A DNA stretch of 20,284 nt from a virus: the IMG/VR virus record IMGVR_UViG_3300042321_002860, positions 1-20,284 of that record, one strand, 5' to 3'. This document shows, one piece after another, positions 18,240 to 20,284 of this stretch. Position numbers and translations under genes: made by a program. Every line of letters begins with the position of its first letter. Positions within the stretch are counted from its first letter, which is position 1. The notes under the pieces were generated by a model, which had not been told where the DNA came from, ran no database searches, and saw only the letters and a program-made list of their open reading frames with translations.

Positions 18240-18790
18240 TTAAAATCTCCTTCTGCATTATAATTGATTCCCCGTGCATCTAAATCTCTTTTATGACGAT
18301 CAAGATCTGGAACAAAGTTAACATTAAAATGTTTTTTAATATGTTCTATTGGATCTTCTATTGTTTTTTGTGAGATGGGAGAAGGAGCCTTATCAGCCTG
18401 AGCAAAATATTCACCGCTATTAGCCTGAGATCTTTCAAACCCTTGTCTTACATTATATTGAGAGATTGTTGGTCTATGGGCGTTTATTGCCTCTCTGTCA
18501 TCTTCTGTGAAATGTATAGTTGGTTTCTCTTCTTTTGTTCTCTTACCCGTTACGAGCCACCTGGTAGATCTAGGAACAGCATACGAAAGAACATGGTGAT
18601 ATTGACCAGCAAACAATCCTTTTTTTTCTTTCCAGTCTTTTGGGGGAACCCATCCAACATTATTTTCTACATTACCAGAACCTGTACCATCTGGAGAAAA
18701 TGCATAAGTCTGGGCTTTCGGGATGAGTATTTTATCATCAAACCTATAGAGCTTTCCTGCTTCTGAGAGATATTGCTTAAAGGATTTCAT
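18236..18790 (-). CDS. CTS-bearing payload protein, possible ADP-ribosyltransferase-like fold
   Basis: A 184-residue protein with N-terminus MKSFKQYLSE|AGKLYRFDDK. After the targeting block comes LYRF, then AYAFSPDGTGSGNV...GWVPPKDW, GLFAGQYHHVLSYAVPRSTRWLV, and near the C-terminus SGEYFAQADKAPSPISQKTIEDPI. An early L-Y-R, a middle G-L-(F/Y)-x...YAVP and a late G-E-Y-F are arranged as in some phage/bacterial ADP-ribosyltransferases (R...E). T4 also packages an ADP-ribosyltransferase (Alt). The resemblance is weak and the first reading could be wrong. Late octamer GATAAATA ends 6 nt before the ATG. Confidence 0.6.
   Translation of the reverse strand: MKSFKQYLSEAGKLYRFDDKILIPKAQTYAFSPDGTGSGNVENNVGWVPPKDWKEKKGLFAGQYHHVLSYAVPRSTRWLVTGKRTKEEKPTIHFTEDDREAINAHRPTISQYNVRQGFERSQANSGEYFAQADKAPSPISQKTIEDPIEHIKKHFNVNFVPDLDRHKRDLDARGINYNAEGDFN
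18759..18789. repeat. 31-bp direct repeat, copy 2 (CTS-coding DNA)
   Basis: Exact copy of 18208-18238, 551 bp away. Confidence 0.95.
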
Positions 18791-18795
18791 GTATT

Positions 18796-19281
18796 TTATT
18801 TATCAGCCAAAAGACCAGTTAAATGTTTTAGATGTTCATCATAATTATGAGTTGTGATATCCGTGGTTACTTTGTCGCCATATCCAGGTTGTTGATGACC
18901 ACTAACATGAATTCTATAGTCAGGAAAATGTTGTCGAATATGTTTTACTGCGGTAATTCTATTAAATACATCATCTTCAAGTCTTTTTCCAGTAAGTCTA
19001 CTTGATGGAACCATTTGACCATTCTGAGTAATTATATGTACAATACGATTATCGTGATCTACTCTTCCCCAAGATTGTGCTGGAATTCTTTTACGTTGAG
19101 GTATTCTACGTTTTTCGTCTGCTTCCTTTCCTCGATCCATAAATTCTAGATGAGGAAAAACATCAAAATGTTCTCTTGCTCCACTTTTTTCATGAGCAAA
19201 ACCTGTATCTGGATGATATGCCCAGGATGAATTATTTTTAAAAGTTAATACTTCAATTAAATAATGCTTAAATGATTTCAT
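18796..19281 (-). CDS. CTS-bearing payload protein, 161 aa
   Basis: N-terminus MKSFKHYLIE|VLTFKNN, with an L-I-E site. The mature part is alpha/beta with many His, Arg and Asp residues: AYHPDTGFAHEKSGAREHFDVFPHLEFM, WGRVDHDNRIVHIITQNGQMVPSSR, AVKHIRQHFPDYRIHVSGHQQPGYGD. No family was recognised. The HVSGH and HDN..VH segments could supply catalytic or metal residues, but this is not established. An AAAGG SD lies 6 bases before the ATG. It belongs to the same leftward transcript as the first gene of the array. Confidence 0.65.
   Translation of the reverse strand: MKSFKHYLIEVLTFKNNSSWAYHPDTGFAHEKSGAREHFDVFPHLEFMDRGKEADEKRRIPQRKRIPAQSWGRVDHDNRIVHIITQNGQMVPSSRLTGKRLEDDVFNRITAVKHIRQHFPDYRIHVSGHQQPGYGDKVTTDITTHNYDEHLKHLTGLLADK
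18797..18804 (-). promoter_or_regulatory. Late promoter octamer GATAAATA
   Basis: Overlaps the stop of the preceding gene. AAATAC follows, then the ATG at 18790; predicted +1 is one base before the start codon. Confidence 0.4.
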
Positions 19282-19290
19282 AGAGCCTTT

Positions 19291-19656
19291 TTATTTTCTT
19301 CTTCCCTTTATTCTTCCTTTTAAGACTTCAGCAGCCATACCAGCACCAAGAAGTCCAACACCTAGTCCTGCTCCATATAAGGCTCTTTTACCAGCGGGAA
19401 CGGTTGATCCAACAAGACCCACCTTATTAGCGGCTTCTGCCCTTGCCCGACTAACTTCTTCTCCACCAACAGGATTTCCTATTGCTTTATGAAAAGTAGT
19501 TTTTGCATCTCTTATATACGGAGCTGCCACACCGACCGCTGCGCCTCCTCCAGCGAAAAGGCTAGACGCTAGGCCGACTGCGCCTAAAGTTCGGCGTAAT
19601 TTATTCGACAAAACAGCTTCTTGTAGTCTATTCTTATAGTATTCTTTGAGTGTCAT
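19291..19656 (-). CDS. CTS-bearing glycine-zipper membrane protein, first gene of the array
   Basis: A 121-residue protein with N-terminus MTLKEYYKNRLQE|AVLSNK, the second version of the targeting block. Two hydrophobic segments follow: about residues 25-47 (LGAVGLASSLFAGGGAAVGVAA) and about 90-112 (ALYGAGLGVGLLGAGMAAEVL). Both have Gly/Ala at 3-4 residue intervals (glycine zippers), flanked by basic residues (KGRIKGRRK at the end). This suggests a protein that inserts into or perforates a membrane after release from the head. AAAGGA SD. Preceded by a 47-nt leader from a late promoter. Confidence 0.68.
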   Translation of the reverse strand: MTLKEYYKNRLQEAVLSNKLRRTLGAVGLASSLFAGGGAAVGVAAPYIRDAKTTFHKAIGNPVGGEEVSRARAEAANKVGLVGSTVPAGKRALYGAGLGVGLLGAGMAAEVLKGRIKGRRK

Positions 19657-19709
19657 ATTTATTTTCCTTTCTATAATGTAGGAGATCAGGCTAAATGCTT
19701 CATTTAATA

Positions 19710-19717
19710 TATTTAGA
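19710..19717 (-). promoter_or_regulatory. Late promoter octamer TCTAAATA for the 17.2-19.7 kb payload operon
   Basis: TATTAA follows and then an ATG (19703) opening a five-codon ORF (MKHLA). The real gene starts 47 nt further on with its own SD. Confidence 0.55.
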
Positions 19718-19920
19718 AAACGCTAATAGAGCATTTTTTTCCCAGAAAAAATTTTTGAGGTCTGGGAGTCCCATTATAATTTAATAGGAATTTTGGGTGT
19801 GTTAGGGTTTTGGGACTCGCAAGCGGCTAAAGGGGATGGGTTCCCTTTTGTCAATTTCACTGTCCTGTGACGTGGTTTAGAAACGTGACCATATAACGAG
19901 GCTGGATGTTGATAGTACGA

Positions 19921-19940
19921 TGTGGATATCCTGTGGATAA
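19921..19940. promoter_or_regulatory. Two DnaA-box-like sites
   Basis: TGTGGATAA (19932-19940) is the exact complement of the DnaA box TTATCCACA. TGTGGATAT (19921-19929) differs at one base. They are spaced 11 bp apart, one helical turn. Confidence 0.5.
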
Positions 19941-19964
19941 CTCTAGGTCGCTTGACACTCTCAA

Positions 19965-19994
19965 TAGAATCGGGTAGGGTACTAGAATCGGGTA
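19965..19994. repeat. 12-bp direct repeat TAGAATCGGGTA, period 18 bp
   Basis: Copies at 19965-19976 and 19983-19994. The first overlaps the spacer of a weak TTGACA promoter, so it could be an operator or iteron pair. Confidence 0.7.
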
Positions 19995-20054
19995 ACTCCG
20001 TCCGATGCAAGGGCAATTCGGCCCACTTCAGACCGAACGAAAGGCTAGGCTACC

Positions 20055-20204
20055 ATGAAACCGAAGAAACGTTCAGAGACGGACGACGAGTGGGGCGATG
20101 ACTTCGACCCATATGAAGATTGTGAAGAGGAAATTGCCAGACAAATCGATGAAGATGCTGCTAATATTGAGAGCATCACTAGATCGATGGATGGATACAC
20201 TTAA
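20055..20204 (+). CDS. 49-residue acidic hypothetical protein
   Basis: The protein is MKPKKRSETDDEWGDDFDPY followed by EDCEEEIARQIDEDAANIESITRSMDGYT. It starts basic and becomes strongly acidic (about a third D/E), a type common among small phage inhibitors and DNA mimics; no family was recognised. AAAGG lies upstream of the ATG. A 7-bp hairpin follows the stop closely. Its codon use is less AT-rich than that of the genes to the left, like the surrounding control region. Confidence 0.55.
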   Translation: MKPKKRSETDDEWGDDFDPYEDCEEEIARQIDEDAANIESITRSMDGYT

Positions 20205-20211
20205 ACTTCAC

Positions 20212-20229
20212 GGGAGGCTTCGGCCTCCC
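20212..20229 (+). terminator. Hairpin with TTCG loop after the acidic ORF
   Basis: GGGAGGC-TTCG-GCCTCCC, a perfect 7-bp stem with a stable tetraloop. A weak T-tract (AAGCCTTTC) follows, so termination is plausible but not certain. Confidence 0.65.
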
Positions 20230-20245
20230 AAGCCTTTCAAATACT

Positions 20246-20284
20246 ATCAACATTGGTATTGGGCCTTTGGCCCCCAATGTTGAT
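20246..20284. repeat. Large imperfect palindrome at the right window edge
   Basis: ATCAACATTGG (20246-20256) pairs with CCAATGTTGAT (20274-20284); inside, GGGCC-TTT-GGCCC forms a second helix, with a 4-nt bulge TATT. The outer arm ends at the last base of the window. Confidence 0.8.

Larger units (their letters stand above)
19657..20054. other. Gene-poor, less AT-rich control region
   Basis: No convincing gene is seen in this stretch. It holds the late promoter of the payload array (left end), an inverted repeat GAGTCCCA (19766-19773)/TGGGACTC (19811-19818), two DnaA-box-like sites, a 12-bp direct repeat, and a TTGACA (19952-19957) with a weak -10 (TAGGGT at 19975-19980). From about 19770 the base composition is visibly less AT-rich than the rest of the window. 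It may be a regulatory/origin-like region. Confidence 0.5.

Noticed and set aside
19741-19766. Hairpin CCCAGA...TCTGGG as a terminator
   Set aside because: The T-rich tract is on the wrong side for either direction; not supported.
19774-20016. 80-residue leftward ORF in the control region
   Set aside because: No SD, no recognisable protein pattern, and it covers the DnaA boxes and direct repeats; more likely a chance frame in less AT-rich DNA.

Overview
The window is AT-rich DNA from a T4-like myovirus (contractile-tailed phage). The evidence is a set of recognisable T4-type proteins: baseplate gp53 (partial), gp48, a gp54/tail-tube-fold protein, gp26 and a gp51-like protein, head-completion nuclease gp4, ssDNA-binding protein gp32 and late-transcription coactivator gp33. 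There are also T4-type late promoters (TATAAATA and variants). The host cannot be named. Consensus sigma70 promoters and phage tRNAs for AGA, AUA and AAA codons suit an AT-rich phage in a bacterium.

Layout. 1-4302: late virion genes, with gp53 and gp48 leftward and gp4, gp54-like, gp26, gp51-like and a Lys/Asn-rich tail protein rightward. 4320-5532: gp33 then gp32, leftward, with gp32 behind a nested early/late promoter and a two-hairpin leader. 5567-7851: two coupled virion-type genes. 7848-13138: mostly leftward accessory/early genes (zinc deaminase-like, HTH, Sm-like, small hypotheticals), two HNH endonucleases, two ordinary tRNAs (Ile-UAU, Lys-UUU), one tRNA-Arg with aberrant architecture and one tRNA-like 3' half. 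Several transcripts start from TTGACA-N16/17-TATAAT promoters. 13210-14030: two rightward virion-type genes behind a perfect late promoter. 14031-15044: two small leftward genes and a third HNH gene with its own early promoter. 15027-19656: ten tightly packed leftward genes. 19657-20284: less AT-rich DNA with DnaA-box-like sites, direct repeats, a small acidic ORF and two hairpins.

The main discovery is the 15027-19656 array plus three outlying genes (12417-12572, 12578-12946, 14296-14514). Otherwise unrelated proteins share a roughly 10-residue N-terminus of the form MKSFKQYLSE followed by a potential gp21-type cleavage site (L/I-X-E). This matches the capsid-targeting sequence of T4 internal proteins IPI-IPIII (MKTYQEFIAE), which are packaged in the prohead, trimmed by the gp21 protease and injected with the DNA. 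The array is therefore a candidate cassette of about a dozen injected payload proteins. They include an HsdS-like domain protein, a GNAT-like protein, a possible ADP-ribosyltransferase-like protein and a glycine-zipper membrane protein.

A second pattern is regulatory. At eight annotated genes a late-promoter octamer sits 5-7 nt before the start codon, so by T4 geometry the mRNA would begin within 0-2 nt of the AUG. This predicts leaderless late mRNAs.
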